Under the pieces are notes generated by a model. It worked only from the letters and a program-made list of their open reading frames with translations, ran no database searches and was not told the DNA's origin. Shown one piece after another: positions 10,813 to 18,674 of a DNA stretch of 64,000 nucleotides. The first letter of the stretch is position 1. Every line of letters begins with the position of its first letter. Made by a program: the position numbers and the translations under genes. The stretch spans positions 1-64,000 of the forward strand of contig PNJK01000013.1 in NCBI GenBank assembly GCA_013821825.1, given 5' to 3'. The DNA is from Rhodobacter sp. (lineage in GTDB: Bacteria; Pseudomonadota; Alphaproteobacteria; Rhodobacterales; Rhodobacteraceae).

Positions 10813-10908
10813 GGCGAACCCCCTCAAGTTCATGATCGGGATTAGAGGCCGATCAAGGCAGTGCTGGGGCAGGAATCGCACCGTTAAGGGGCATTCCCGT
10901 GCAATGCG

Positions 10909-11517
10909 TCACGAGTCCTCGTCCTGGGGTTCGATGATGTATCGGTTCAGCATGGTGATCTGCACCATCAGGAACAAGAACAGCGCGACGGGCATCGCGA
11001 AGGTCTCAAGCTTGACCCAAAGCTCGGTCGACTGGGTGCGCCAGATCACCTCGTTGGCGATGGCAAGGCCCGCGAACATCAGCGCAAGGCGCCGGGTCAG
11101 GATCATCCAACCTTCTGGTTTCATTGGCAAAGCTTCAGCCATCACCCATTGCAGCAAGCTGCGTCCGCGCACCAACCCGGCGCCAAGGATCAGCGCGAAA
11201 GTGCCGTAGACGATGGTCGTCTTCATCTTGAAGAAGCTCTCGTCGTTGAACCACGCGGTCAGCCCGCCGAAGAAGACCACCATCACCGCAACGAAGATCT
11301 GCATCCGGCTCAGGGCCCCCGTCAGCCACCATAGCGCCGCAATTGAGGCCAAAAGCAGCGGCACCAGAACCACGGCGGCCACAATAAATCCCGAATACTC
11401 GGTACCGCCGACCAGATAGGTCTCGTCCTTGATCCACATGTAGATCACGAAGAAGACCAGCGTCGGCCCCAGTTCCAGCACCTGCTTCAGCACCGGGTTG
11501 ATCTTGCGTTCGGCCAT
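10909..11517 (-). CDS. yciB: inner membrane-spanning protein YciB / septation protein A
   Basis: 202 residues with five predicted membrane helices. LELGPTLVFFVIYM near the N-terminus, TALSRMQ-like ALSRMQIFVAVMVVFFGGLTAWFNDESFFKMKTT split across residues 68-100, and NEVIWR (near 155) fit the YciB/IspZ family. These proteins act at the inner membrane in envelope maintenance and cell division. Downstream of ftsY and an unidentified secreted protein on the same strand. Confidence 0.92.
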   Translation of the reverse strand: MAERKINPVLKQVLELGPTLVFFVIYMWIKDETYLVGGTEYSGFIVAAVVLVPLLLASIAALWWLTGALSRMQIFVAVMVVFFGGLTAWFNDESFFKMKTTIVYGTFALILGAGLVRGRSLLQWVMAEALPMKPEGWMILTRRLALMFAGLAIANEVIWRTQSTELWVKLETFAMPVALFLFLMVQITMLNRYIIEPQDEDS

Positions 11518-11633
11518 GGCTGCGCTAATTCCTTTCTGTCCATCCGAGGCCTGTCGCAGACCTTTTCCTTCATGTGGCGTGAAACCAGCCCCGGATCAAG
11601 ACGACACGGCGTTCAGTGCCCTTTGTGGGCAGG

Positions 11634-12515
11634 TCACGGCTGCCAGCTCGCTTCCAGCCGTGCATCGGCGAGCAAACGTTTCAGGGCATCGGGACCGGTA
11701 GGATCGTCCGACAGCCCGGCAAGCAGCAGCCGCGACGCGCCGATCCCTTCGGTGGCGGTCAGGGACAGCCGCAACCGGCCACGCCCCTGCGGCAGACCGG
11801 CGACCATCCGGGCCAGAGCCGCGCGGCTTTCCGGCGAAACCATCGCTTCAGGCAACGCTTCGACAATAGCGCGAAGCGCCGCCCGCGTCGCATCGATTGC
11901 CTCGGCTTCCGTCCCGCCTTCGGCCAGCCGCTCTCCGGCCATCGCCAGTGCCAGGCGCAGCAGGCGGCCGTCACTCCGCCAGTCGAGGTCAAGCGCCGTC
12001 AGGCTGCCGCCGGCAAAAGAGGCGAAGGTCAGCCCCGCCCCGCGGATATCGGCGGCAAGCATGACTTCAGTCCCGCCGGACAGGCGCAGCACGACCTCGC
12101 GCAGTTCCAGCGTCTCTGTGTCCGCATCGACCGACGCCACGAAGCGCAGGTCAGCACTTTGCAGCTGAAGCATCGCGCGGATCCGGTCATCCATGGTGCG
12201 GTCGCCAATCCGGGGCCTTGCCCGCAGACCAGCAGCCTCGAGCTCGACCGACACGGGAACACCGTCCGCAACCGTCCCGCGCAAACGCAGGCGTTCGACC
12301 GAGATCTCGGGGAAACCGGGATCCGATCCTTTGAGTATAGCCCCATCCAGCACGCACCACCCGGCCTCGGGACCGGCAGGCGGCGCTGTCAGCGTCTGCC
12401 CCCCGATGGATCGCAGCGCCGCAGTCAGGGCCGTGCAATCGGCAGAAACCGTCTCTGCCGCCGCGGGCAAGGACAGGCCAAGGATGATGACCGAGACGCC
12501 AGGGAGTATCCTCAT
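11634..12515 (-). CDS. secreted protein of unknown function
   Basis: 293 residues from ATG 12515. Residues 1-20 (MRILPGVSVIILGLSLPAAA) are a signal peptide with an AxA-like site before ETVSADC. The mature part alternates strand-like hydrophobic segments and ends with two alanine-rich helical stretches. Cysteines occur near DCTAL and GWCVLDG. I do not recognise the family. It lies between ftsY and yciB on the same strand. The 197 bp between it and ftsY carry a coding-like frame without its own stop (GQALCDAVWTDLASRVMGYA), so the gene may once have been longer or two genes. Confidence 0.7.
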   Translation of the reverse strand: MRILPGVSVIILGLSLPAAAETVSADCTALTAALRSIGGQTLTAPPAGPEAGWCVLDGAILKGSDPGFPEISVERLRLRGTVADGVPVSVELEAAGLRARPRIGDRTMDDRIRAMLQLQSADLRFVASVDADTETLELREVVLRLSGGTEVMLAADIRGAGLTFASFAGGSLTALDLDWRSDGRLLRLALAMAGERLAEGGTEAEAIDATRAALRAIVEALPEAMVSPESRAALARMVAGLPQGRGRLRLSLTATEGIGASRLLLAGLSDDPTGPDALKRLLADARLEASWQP

Positions 12516-12712
12516 GGGTCCATCCGATGTCGAACACCACCCCGTCAAACACGGGCGGCGCAGCGCCAAGCGTAGCAGGCACCCCGGTCATCGCATAGCC
12601 CATGACGCGCGAAGCGAGATCCGTCCAGACCGCATCACACAGTGCCTGCCCGGTCAGACCTTGCGCCCCGGCGGGCATGGCCAACCCAGTGACAGAAGCC
12701 ACGCCTTGCGGA

Positions 12713-13945
12713 TCACGCCCCCGCCCCAACCAGCGCGCGGGCGAAATCATCAGGGTCGAAGGGAGCAAGATCGTCGATTTGCTCGCCTACGCCGATTGCA
12801 TGTATCGGCAGACCGAACTTGTCGGCCAAAGCCACCAGGACCCCGCCCTTGGCGGTGCCGTCCAGCTTGGTCATCACCAGGCCCGAGACATCGGCGATCT
12901 TGCGGAAGATCTCGACCTGCAGCAGCGCGTTCTGGCCAGTGGTGGCATCCAGCACCAACAAGGTGTTGTGCGGTGCGGTCGGATCCTTCTTGCGGATGAC
13001 GCGAACGATCTTGGCCAGTTCTTCCATCAGGTCCTGCCGGTTCTGCAACCGCCCCGCTGTGTCGATCATCAGAAGATCAGCGCCTTCCGCCTCGGCGCGG
13101 GTCATCGCATCGAATGCCAGACTGGCGGGGTCGCTGCCTTCGGGCGCGGTCATCACCGGAACTCCGGCCCGCGTGCCCCAGATCTGCAACTGTTCCACCG
13201 CCGCCGCGCGGAAAGTGTCGCCCGCCGCGATCACCACCGACTTGCCCGCCGCCTTGAACTGGCTGGCCAGCTTGCCGATCGTCGTGGTCTTGCCCGACCC
13301 GTTCACGCCCACCACCAGCACCACCTGCGGCTTTTTCGGATAGATCGGCATCGGCCGCGCCACTGGCGTCATGATCCGCGCCACTTCCGCCGCCAGCGCA
13401 TCGCGCAATTCCGAGGTCGAGATCTTCCGCCCGAACCGCCCCTCAGCGATGTTCGCCGTCACCCGGACCGAAGTATCGACCCCCATGTCCGCCTGGATCA
13501 GCAATTCTTCCAGGCTTTCCAGCATGGCGTCGTCCAGCACTCGGCGCGGTTCCTCGTCCTTGCGCCCGAACATTCGCCCAAGGAAGCCCGGCTTTACCTG
13601 CGGTTCCAGAACCGGGCCGCTGCGGTAAGCCCCGGCGTGTCCCAGCGACACAGGAGCCTGCGGCTCATAGGCCTCAGGCGGTGGCATTTCGGGCAGCGAA
13701 GGTTCCGGCAGTTCCGGCATTGGCGGCTCTGGCACTTCCAGCGGCCCAGGCTGCGGCGCTTCGGGTTGCGGCAGGGTTGGAACCGGCTCTTGCGGCACCG
13801 GGATCTCGGGCTCCGGCACCTGAGGAACCGGCTCGCGCGGCGCGGCTTGCGGCGCGTCACCCTCTGCAACCAGCGCCTCCAGCCCCTCGCCGATCTTGTC
13901 GGACGAACGGAACATCCTGTCCTTGAGCTTCCTGAAAAAGGACAT
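12713..13945 (-). CDS. ftsY: signal recognition particle receptor FtsY
   Basis: 410 residues. The SRP receptor GTPase docks ribosome-SRP complexes at the membrane. Order: a short basic N-terminus (MSFFRKLKDRMFRSSDKIGEG), a Pro/Glu/Val-rich acidic A domain (about 35-90), then the NG domain. The P-loop is VVGVNGSGKTTT (near 200); DTAGR is near 285 and TKLDGTAKGG near 345, all intact. The proline-rich A domain is typical of Rhodobacterales. Confidence 0.97.
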   Translation of the reverse strand: MSFFRKLKDRMFRSSDKIGEGLEALVAEGDAPQAAPREPVPQVPEPEIPVPQEPVPTLPQPEAPQPGPLEVPEPPMPELPEPSLPEMPPPEAYEPQAPVSLGHAGAYRSGPVLEPQVKPGFLGRMFGRKDEEPRRVLDDAMLESLEELLIQADMGVDTSVRVTANIAEGRFGRKISTSELRDALAAEVARIMTPVARPMPIYPKKPQVVLVVGVNGSGKTTTIGKLASQFKAAGKSVVIAAGDTFRAAAVEQLQIWGTRAGVPVMTAPEGSDPASLAFDAMTRAEAEGADLLMIDTAGRLQNRQDLMEELAKIVRVIRKKDPTAPHNTLLVLDATTGQNALLQVEIFRKIADVSGLVMTKLDGTAKGGVLVALADKFGLPIHAIGVGEQIDDLAPFDPDDFARALVGAGA

Positions 13946-14070
13946 CTCTTCGGCCTCCTGCTGCCCGTCATATCACCTAATGCCTTTGGGGCATCGATGT
14001 AAGTCCCGCAAGCCCGACCTGCGGCAATCTCGGGACTGGCAGAGCCAAAACGGCGTGATAGGCTTGTCCG

Positions 14071-15144
14071 ATGACCACCCTGGCCCGCCCGCTTCCCCTT
14101 GCCGCCTTCGCGCTGGCCTCGCTTTTCCCACTGCCGCTGATCGGGCTTGGCGCGCTGGAAGGCGGGATCTGGCTGTGGCTGGCCTTCCTTTACATGACGG
14201 TGCTGACGGTCCTGCTGGACCAGCTGATCCCGCTGACCGTCGGGACCGCGGACGGGGTCGAGTTTCCGGCCGCCGACGCACTCTTGGTCAGCGTGGCGCT
14301 TGGCCAGCTTGCTGCCCTGCCGGTGGCGGTCTGGGCCATCGCCGGCGACAGCGGCCTTGCCGTGGCGGAACGAGTCCTTCTGTTCCTCGCTGTCGGGTTC
14401 TGGTTCGGACAGGTCGCCCACCCCGCCGCGCACGAGCTGATCCACCGCCCGCGACGCGAGCTTTTCCGCCTTGGCGCAACCGTCTATGTCTCGCTTCTTT
14501 TCGGCCAGCACGCCTCGGCCCACCGGCTGGTCCATCACCGCCACGTGGCCAGTCCGCAGGATCCGAACACCGCCCGGGCGGGCGAGAGTTTCTACCGCTT
14601 TGCCCTGCGCGCCTGGCGCGGCAGCTTTCTGGACGGGCTGCGCGCCGAAACCGATCTGCGCGCCCGCGGACAGGGGCCGGGATTGCATCCCTATGCCGCC
14701 TATCTGGTCGGCGGCGCCGCAGCCCTGGTCCTTGCCCTTCTGATCGCCGGGCTGCCGGGGCTTTTGGTCTGGGTCCTTTTGGCGCTGCATGCCCAAAGCC
14801 AGATCCTGCTGTCGGATTACGTCCAGCACTACGGCCTCACCCGCGTCATGCGCCCCGATGGCCGCCTTGAACCGGTGGGCCCGCAGCACAGCTGGAACAC
14901 CGCGCATTGGTTCACCTCGGCCCTGATGCTGAACGCGCCACGCCATTCCGACCACCACGCCAACCCCTCGCGCCCGTTTCCCGCCCTGCGCCTGCCGCCC
15001 GAGGATCAGGCCCCCCGCCTGCCCTGGCCCCTGCCGCTGGCCTGCGCGATGGCCCTGATGCCCCGCCTCTGGCGCCGGGCGATCCGCCCGCATCTGGCGC
15101 GGTGGCGGCCCACGGCCCTGCCCTCGCAAGACACGGCTCGTTGA
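14071..15144 (+). CDS. alkB: AlkB-type alkane 1-monooxygenase / membrane fatty-acid hydroxylase-desaturase
   Basis: 357 residues, several membrane helices. The di-iron histidine boxes are present and in order: HELIH (from residue 121), HRLVHHRH (from 151) and RHSDHH (about 291-296), plus the AlkB signature QHYGL. AlkB enzymes hydroxylate terminal carbons of n-alkanes at the inner membrane using rubredoxin as electron donor. No rubredoxin or reductase gene is adjacent, so partners are elsewhere or the substrate differs. Flanked by ftsY (divergent) and the secreted four-gene array. Confidence 0.85.
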   Translation: MTTLARPLPLAAFALASLFPLPLIGLGALEGGIWLWLAFLYMTVLTVLLDQLIPLTVGTADGVEFPAADALLVSVALGQLAALPVAVWAIAGDSGLAVAERVLLFLAVGFWFGQVAHPAAHELIHRPRRELFRLGATVYVSLLFGQHASAHRLVHHRHVASPQDPNTARAGESFYRFALRAWRGSFLDGLRAETDLRARGQGPGLHPYAAYLVGGAAALVLALLIAGLPGLLVWVLLALHAQSQILLSDYVQHYGLTRVMRPDGRLEPVGPQHSWNTAHWFTSALMLNAPRHSDHHANPSRPFPALRLPPEDQAPRLPWPLPLACAMALMPRLWRRAIRPHLARWRPTALPSQDTAR

Positions 15145-15202
15145 CTGGCTTTCCCCGGCTGGCTCTGGCACTCTTCCCCAAATGCCCTGACCGGAGCCCT
15201 TG

Positions 15203-15607
15203 ATGCGATACCTGCTTGCCGCCCTGATCCTTGCCGCCACACCCGCCGCAAGTCCTGCCTTTGCCCAAACCCCGCTCACCGGCGAGGAGTTCGACTCGAA
15301 CACCGTGGGTGAGACGATCACCTATGATTACGGCGGCGGCCTGTTCGGAACCGAGGAATACCTCGAAGGCCGCCGCGTCCGCTGGGCCTTTGACGGCGAA
15401 CTGTGCATCTATGGCGTCTGGTACCAGAAAGACGACCAGATCTGCTTTGAATATGAGGGCGATCCAGACCCCGCCTGCTGGCAATACTTCCTCGACGGCG
15501 ACCAGATCCGCGGCCGCTACATGGGCGAAGGCGGCGGCTGGGAAATCCTTGAATCCTCGCGCGATGGCGGCCCGCTGCCCTGCGCTGGTCCCGACGTCGG
15601 TGTCTGA
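15203..15607 (+). CDS. secreted four-cysteine protein, array copy 1
   Basis: 134 residues. Signal peptide MRYLLAALILAATPAAS with cleavage near AFAQ. The mature part follows a pattern shared by four consecutive genes: PLTGEEFD, a glycine/tyrosine-rich YDYGGGLFGTEEYLEGRRVRW, C-x2-G-x-W, ICFEYEG, ACWQY, and PLPCAGP-D-GV near the end. Four conserved cysteines suggest two disulfides in the periplasm. Function unknown; the acidic, aromatic mature domain could bind a ligand or cation (speculation). Confidence 0.75.
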   Translation: MRYLLAALILAATPAASPAFAQTPLTGEEFDSNTVGETITYDYGGGLFGTEEYLEGRRVRWAFDGELCIYGVWYQKDDQICFEYEGDPDPACWQYFLDGDQIRGRYMGEGGGWEILESSRDGGPLPCAGPDVGV

Positions 15608-15611
15608 AGGG

Positions 15612-16010
15612 ATGCGGTCTGCCCTTTGCGCCATCGCCCTTGTTGGCACGACCACGGCAGCGCTGGCGCAGACGCCCCTGTCGGCGGATGAATTCGAGGC
15701 ACATGTCCTTGGCAAGACCCTGACCTACCGCCAGTTCGCCGGCGTCTTCGGGATCGAGGAATACCTTCCCGGCCGTCAGGTCCGCTGGAGCGTGGCCGAA
15801 AACCTCTGCCAGTATGGCGGCTGGTATCCGCAAGGGGACACGATCTGCTTTGTCTACGAATACAGCCCCACGCCGCATTGCTGGGCTTTCTGGCTGGAAG
15901 ACGGCTCTCTGGTGGCGGTGTCGGTCAACGATCTGCCGGGGGCCGAGCTTTACGAGGTGGACCAAAGCGAGGTGCCGCTACCCTGCCCCGGACCGGACAT
16001 CGGAGCCTGA
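15612..16010 (+). CDS. secreted four-cysteine protein, array copy 2
   Basis: 132 residues from ATG 15612, 4 nt after copy 1. Signal peptide MRSALCAIALVGTTTAALAQ. It repeats the family pattern: PLSADEFEAHVLGKTLTYRQ, FGIEEYLPGRQVRW, NLCQYGGWYPQGDTICF, HCWAF, PLPCPGPDIGA. Closest to copies 1 and 3 by eye. Same operon; unknown function. Confidence 0.75.
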   Translation: MRSALCAIALVGTTTAALAQTPLSADEFEAHVLGKTLTYRQFAGVFGIEEYLPGRQVRWSVAENLCQYGGWYPQGDTICFVYEYSPTPHCWAFWLEDGSLVAVSVNDLPGAELYEVDQSEVPLPCPGPDIGA

Positions 16011-16011
16011 G

Positions 16012-16404
16012 GTGCGGGCTCTTATGGTCAGCCTCTGCCTTGCCGCCTCTGCCGCCCAGGCCGAAGCGCCACTGTCGGCAGAAGCCTTCGATGCCCTGAC
16101 CCAGGGCCGCACCATGACTTGGGCCGAATTCGGCCAGGTCTACGGGGTGGAGCAATACCTTCCGGACCGCCGCGTGCGCTGGACGGTCCTTGGTGGAGAT
16201 TGCAGGACCGGGCACTGGTATGCCGACGGCCCGGCAATCTGCTTTCTTTACGAAGACCGGCTTGACCCGGTCTGCTGGGAAGTCACCGAAGGACCAAGTG
16301 GCCTTCTGGCCCGCCTGACCAGCAACCCGAAAGAAGTCGATCCCGTGGTGATCGAAGAAACGACCGACCGGCTTGCCTGCTTTGGCCCGGAGGTCGGAGC
16401 ATGA
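16012..16404 (+). CDS. secreted four-cysteine protein, array copy 3
   Basis: 130 residues from GTG 16012, preceded by GGAG and 1 nt after copy 2. The alternative ATG at 16024 would shorten the signal peptide VRALMVSLCLAASAAQA. Family pattern: PLSAEAFDALTQGRTMTW, YGVEQYLPDRRVRW, GDCRTGHWYADGPAICF, VCWEV, RLACFGPEVGA. All four cysteines are kept. Its stop overlaps the next start (ATGA). Confidence 0.75.
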   Translation: MRALMVSLCLAASAAQAEAPLSAEAFDALTQGRTMTWAEFGQVYGVEQYLPDRRVRWTVLGGDCRTGHWYADGPAICFLYEDRLDPVCWEVTEGPSGLLARLTSNPKEVDPVVIEETTDRLACFGPEVGA

Positions 16405-16796
16405 AGACCCTCACCTTGGCCCTCGCCCTCACCGCCCTGCCCGTTTCAGCGCTGGCCGAAGGCGACCCGCCGCTGGGCGCCGACGCCTTCGAGGCACTGG
16501 TTCAGGGCAAGACCATGGACACCCGTAATTCCGGCGGGCTTTACGGGGTAGAGACTTTCCTGCCCGGTCGCCGCGCGATCTGGCGCGATGCGACGCAATG
16601 CCTGGAAGGCACCTGGCGTGCCGAGGGCGATATGATCTGCTTTGACTATATTGGCGAGCCGAAGCCCTATTGCTGGAGCTATCACGACCGCGGCGGCTGG
16701 TTGATGGCCCGGCTGGACGGCGATCGGGCCACGGGTCCGATCCTGCTTTATCCGTCCAGGGACTTTGTCACCTGCGACGGCTTCCCCGTATCTTAG
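16401..16796 (+). CDS. secreted four-cysteine protein, array copy 4
   Basis: 131 residues. Signal peptide MKTLTLALALTALPVSALAE. The pattern is kept at the start (PPLGADAFEALVQGKTMD, YGVETFLPGRRAIW, TQCLEGTWRAEGDMICF, YCWSY), but the tail diverges: FVTCDGFPVS replaces the C-x-GP-x-GA end. It is the most divergent copy and the last gene before a double palindrome that likely ends the operon. Confidence 0.75.
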   Translation: MKTLTLALALTALPVSALAEGDPPLGADAFEALVQGKTMDTRNSGGLYGVETFLPGRRAIWRDATQCLEGTWRAEGDMICFDYIGEPKPYCWSYHDRGGWLMARLDGDRATGPILLYPSRDFVTCDGFPVS

Positions 16797-16800
16797 CGCC

Positions 16801-16845
16801 GCAAATCTTTTCGAAAAGATTTGCAAAATCCTTCAAAGGATTTTG
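16801..16845. terminator. two adjacent palindromes between convergent genes
   Basis: A perfect 24-bp palindrome (16801-16824, half-site GCAAATCTTTTC) is followed one base later by AAAATCCTTCAAAGGATTTT (16826-16845). They sit between the 3' ends of the secreted-protein array and xseA, and runs of A/T flank each stem. A bidirectional terminator is the simplest reading; a dispersed genomic repeat is possible. Confidence 0.6.
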
Positions 16846-16860
16846 GCCCGTGCGGTCTGG

Positions 16861-18426
16861 TCAGAAAAGGCTCCCCTGCCCGCCGCCCTCTTCAGCCTTG
16901 GCCCGCCTGGCGCCCCTGCCGGAAAGGTTGAGCCGGCCATCCTGAAACTCGATCTCCAGCGAGGTCGCGCGCTCTGCTGCAGCCTTGCCGGTGACCACCG
17001 CCCCGTCCCCGCGCACCACGGCGTAACCGCGCTTCAGGGTCTGGGCATAGCCGAGCGTCAGCCTTGTGCGGTCCAACGCCTCCAGCCGGTCGGCCAGCCG
17101 CGCCAGCCGCTGCGCCGGTGCGATTTCCAGCCGGTCCGCCAATCGGCCAAGGTCGCGCCGTCCGTCGCCCGTTCGCCGCGCGGCATCACCCAGCATCCGC
17201 GCCAACGCCGGGGCCAGCCGCGCGGCCAGATCGGCGAGCCGGTCCCGCCGGCGTTCCAGCCGCTGCGCCATAGCGCGGGCAAGCCGGTCCTGCCGCCCTT
17301 GCAGAAGATCGCCCTGCCGCGCCAGCGCCCCGCGCAGAAGCGCCGGTTGCACCCGCCCAGCCACCCTGTCGAACCCGCCGCGCTTCCGGGCCACCGCCAG
17401 TCCCAGCCCCGCGCCAAGCCGGGTTCCGGCCCCGTCCAGCCGTTGCCGGGGTGTCGCCAGAAGCGTTTCCAGCCTTGGCAGCGCCCGCCCCAGATCGCGC
17501 AGCCTCTGGCCCCGCGCCGTCACTCCATGCACCGTGCCCCGCAGGAGCCGGGCACCCAGCGCATCCAGCGTTGCCAGGAGTTCCAGCCGCACCGGCACCG
17601 CAAGCTCCGCCGCGGCAGTGGGAGTCGGCGCGCGCAGGTCGGCGGCAAGATCGATCAGAGTGGTGTCCGTCTCGTGCCCGACCGCGCTGATCAGCGGGAT
17701 CTCGCTTTCAGCCGCAGCCCGGACGACGATTTCCTCGTTGAAACCCCAGAGGTCCTCCAGGCTGCCGCCACCCCGCGCCACGATCAGCACGTCAGGCCGC
17801 GGGATCGGCCCGCCCGGCGCAATCGCGTTGAACCCCCTGATCGCCGCCGCCACCTGGCCCGCGCAGTCCTGCCCCTGCACGACCACCGGCCAGACCAGCA
17901 CATGGCGCGGAAACCGGTCGCGCAGACGGTGCAGGATATCGCGGATCACCGCCCCGCTCGGGGACGTGACCACCCCGATAACCCTCGGCAAAAAGGGGAT
18001 TGCCCGCTTTCGCCCGGCATCGAACAGCCCTTCTGCCGCCAGCGCCGCCCGCCGCTTTTCCAGCATCGCCATCAGCGCACCGGCCCCGGCAGGCGCCACA
18101 TCATCGACGATCAGCTGATATTTCGACTGGCCGGGGAAGGTGGTCAACCGCCCGGTGGCGACAATCTCCATCCCCTCTTCCGGCCGCACTTGCATCCGCG
18201 CGACCTGGCCCTTCCAGCTCACGGCGGCAATCACCGACCGGTCGTCCTTCAGGTCAAAGTACAGGTGCCCCGAGGCCGGACGCGACACCCGCCCCACTTC
18301 GCCCCGCACCCGCACCAGACCGAATTCCCCCTCGATCACCCGCTTCACCGCGCCGGAAAGCTCCGACACGGTGTATTCCGGCTGGTTTCCTTGAGGCGCG
18401 GGGGTTTCGTCGTCGATCAGATCCAT
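16861..18426 (-). CDS. xseA: exodeoxyribonuclease VII large subunit
   Basis: 521 residues. With XseB it degrades single-stranded DNA to oligonucleotides. N-terminal OB fold (YTVSELSGAVKRVIEGEFG through GHLYFDLKD), then the catalytic domain with FPRVIGVVTSPSGAVIRDIL, VLIVARGGGSLEDLWGFN and AVGHETDTTLIDLAADLRAPTPTAAAE (listed in parts). A long arginine-rich coiled C-terminal region follows. The start overlaps the stop of a 56-residue membrane-protein gene (TGATG). Confidence 0.95.
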   Translation of the reverse strand: MDLIDDETPAPQGNQPEYTVSELSGAVKRVIEGEFGLVRVRGEVGRVSRPASGHLYFDLKDDRSVIAAVSWKGQVARMQVRPEEGMEIVATGRLTTFPGQSKYQLIVDDVAPAGAGALMAMLEKRRAALAAEGLFDAGRKRAIPFLPRVIGVVTSPSGAVIRDILHRLRDRFPRHVLVWPVVVQGQDCAGQVAAAIRGFNAIAPGGPIPRPDVLIVARGGGSLEDLWGFNEEIVVRAAAESEIPLISAVGHETDTTLIDLAADLRAPTPTAAAELAVPVRLELLATLDALGARLLRGTVHGVTARGQRLRDLGRALPRLETLLATPRQRLDGAGTRLGAGLGLAVARKRGGFDRVAGRVQPALLRGALARQGDLLQGRQDRLARAMAQRLERRRDRLADLAARLAPALARMLGDAARRTGDGRRDLGRLADRLEIAPAQRLARLADRLEALDRTRLTLGYAQTLKRGYAVVRGDGAVVTGKAAAERATSLEIEFQDGRLNLSGRGARRAKAEEGGGQGSLF

Positions 18427-18596
18427 CAGTCGCCGCCCCGATCACCGCTGCCCGATTCACCATTTTCGTGTTCGGATCGCTTGCGATCCAAGCTGGTGTA
18501 ACCTCGTAGATCGTCTTGGAATCGCCATCGACGACGCATCCAGAAGCTCACGACCAGAACAAGCAGAATAGCGAAGAAGAAGTCACCTGTTCCCAT
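18426..18596 (-). CDS. 56-residue single-TM membrane protein
   Basis: Starts at ATG 18596 after AGGCGCAGGGA and stops at 18426-18428, overlapping the xseA ATG as TGATG, which implies coupled translation. Sequence: a short N-terminus, a membrane helix (FFFAILLVLVVSFWM, residues 6-20), then RRRWRFQDDL and a polar tail ending GSGDRGGD. The positive-inside rule puts the C-terminus in the cytoplasm. Function unknown. Confidence 0.6.
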   Translation of the reverse strand: MGTGDFFFAILLVLVVSFWMRRRWRFQDDLRGYTSLDRKRSEHENGESGSGDRGGD

Positions 18597-18674
18597 TCCC
18601 TGCGCCTCTCTTGCCCTCTGTCTCCTCCGACCCTATGACGCCCTGAGCGAAAGTCCAAGCGGGGGCGTGCGGCC

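Noticed and set aside
13594-15321. 575-codon minus-strand frame across the AlkB gene and the start of ftsY
   Set aside because: It spans two genes that have clear catalytic motifs in other frames; glycine/arginine-rich shadow.
16765-18501. 578-codon open frame antisense to xseA
   Set aside because: Low-complexity product without motifs; xseA is unambiguous on the other strand.
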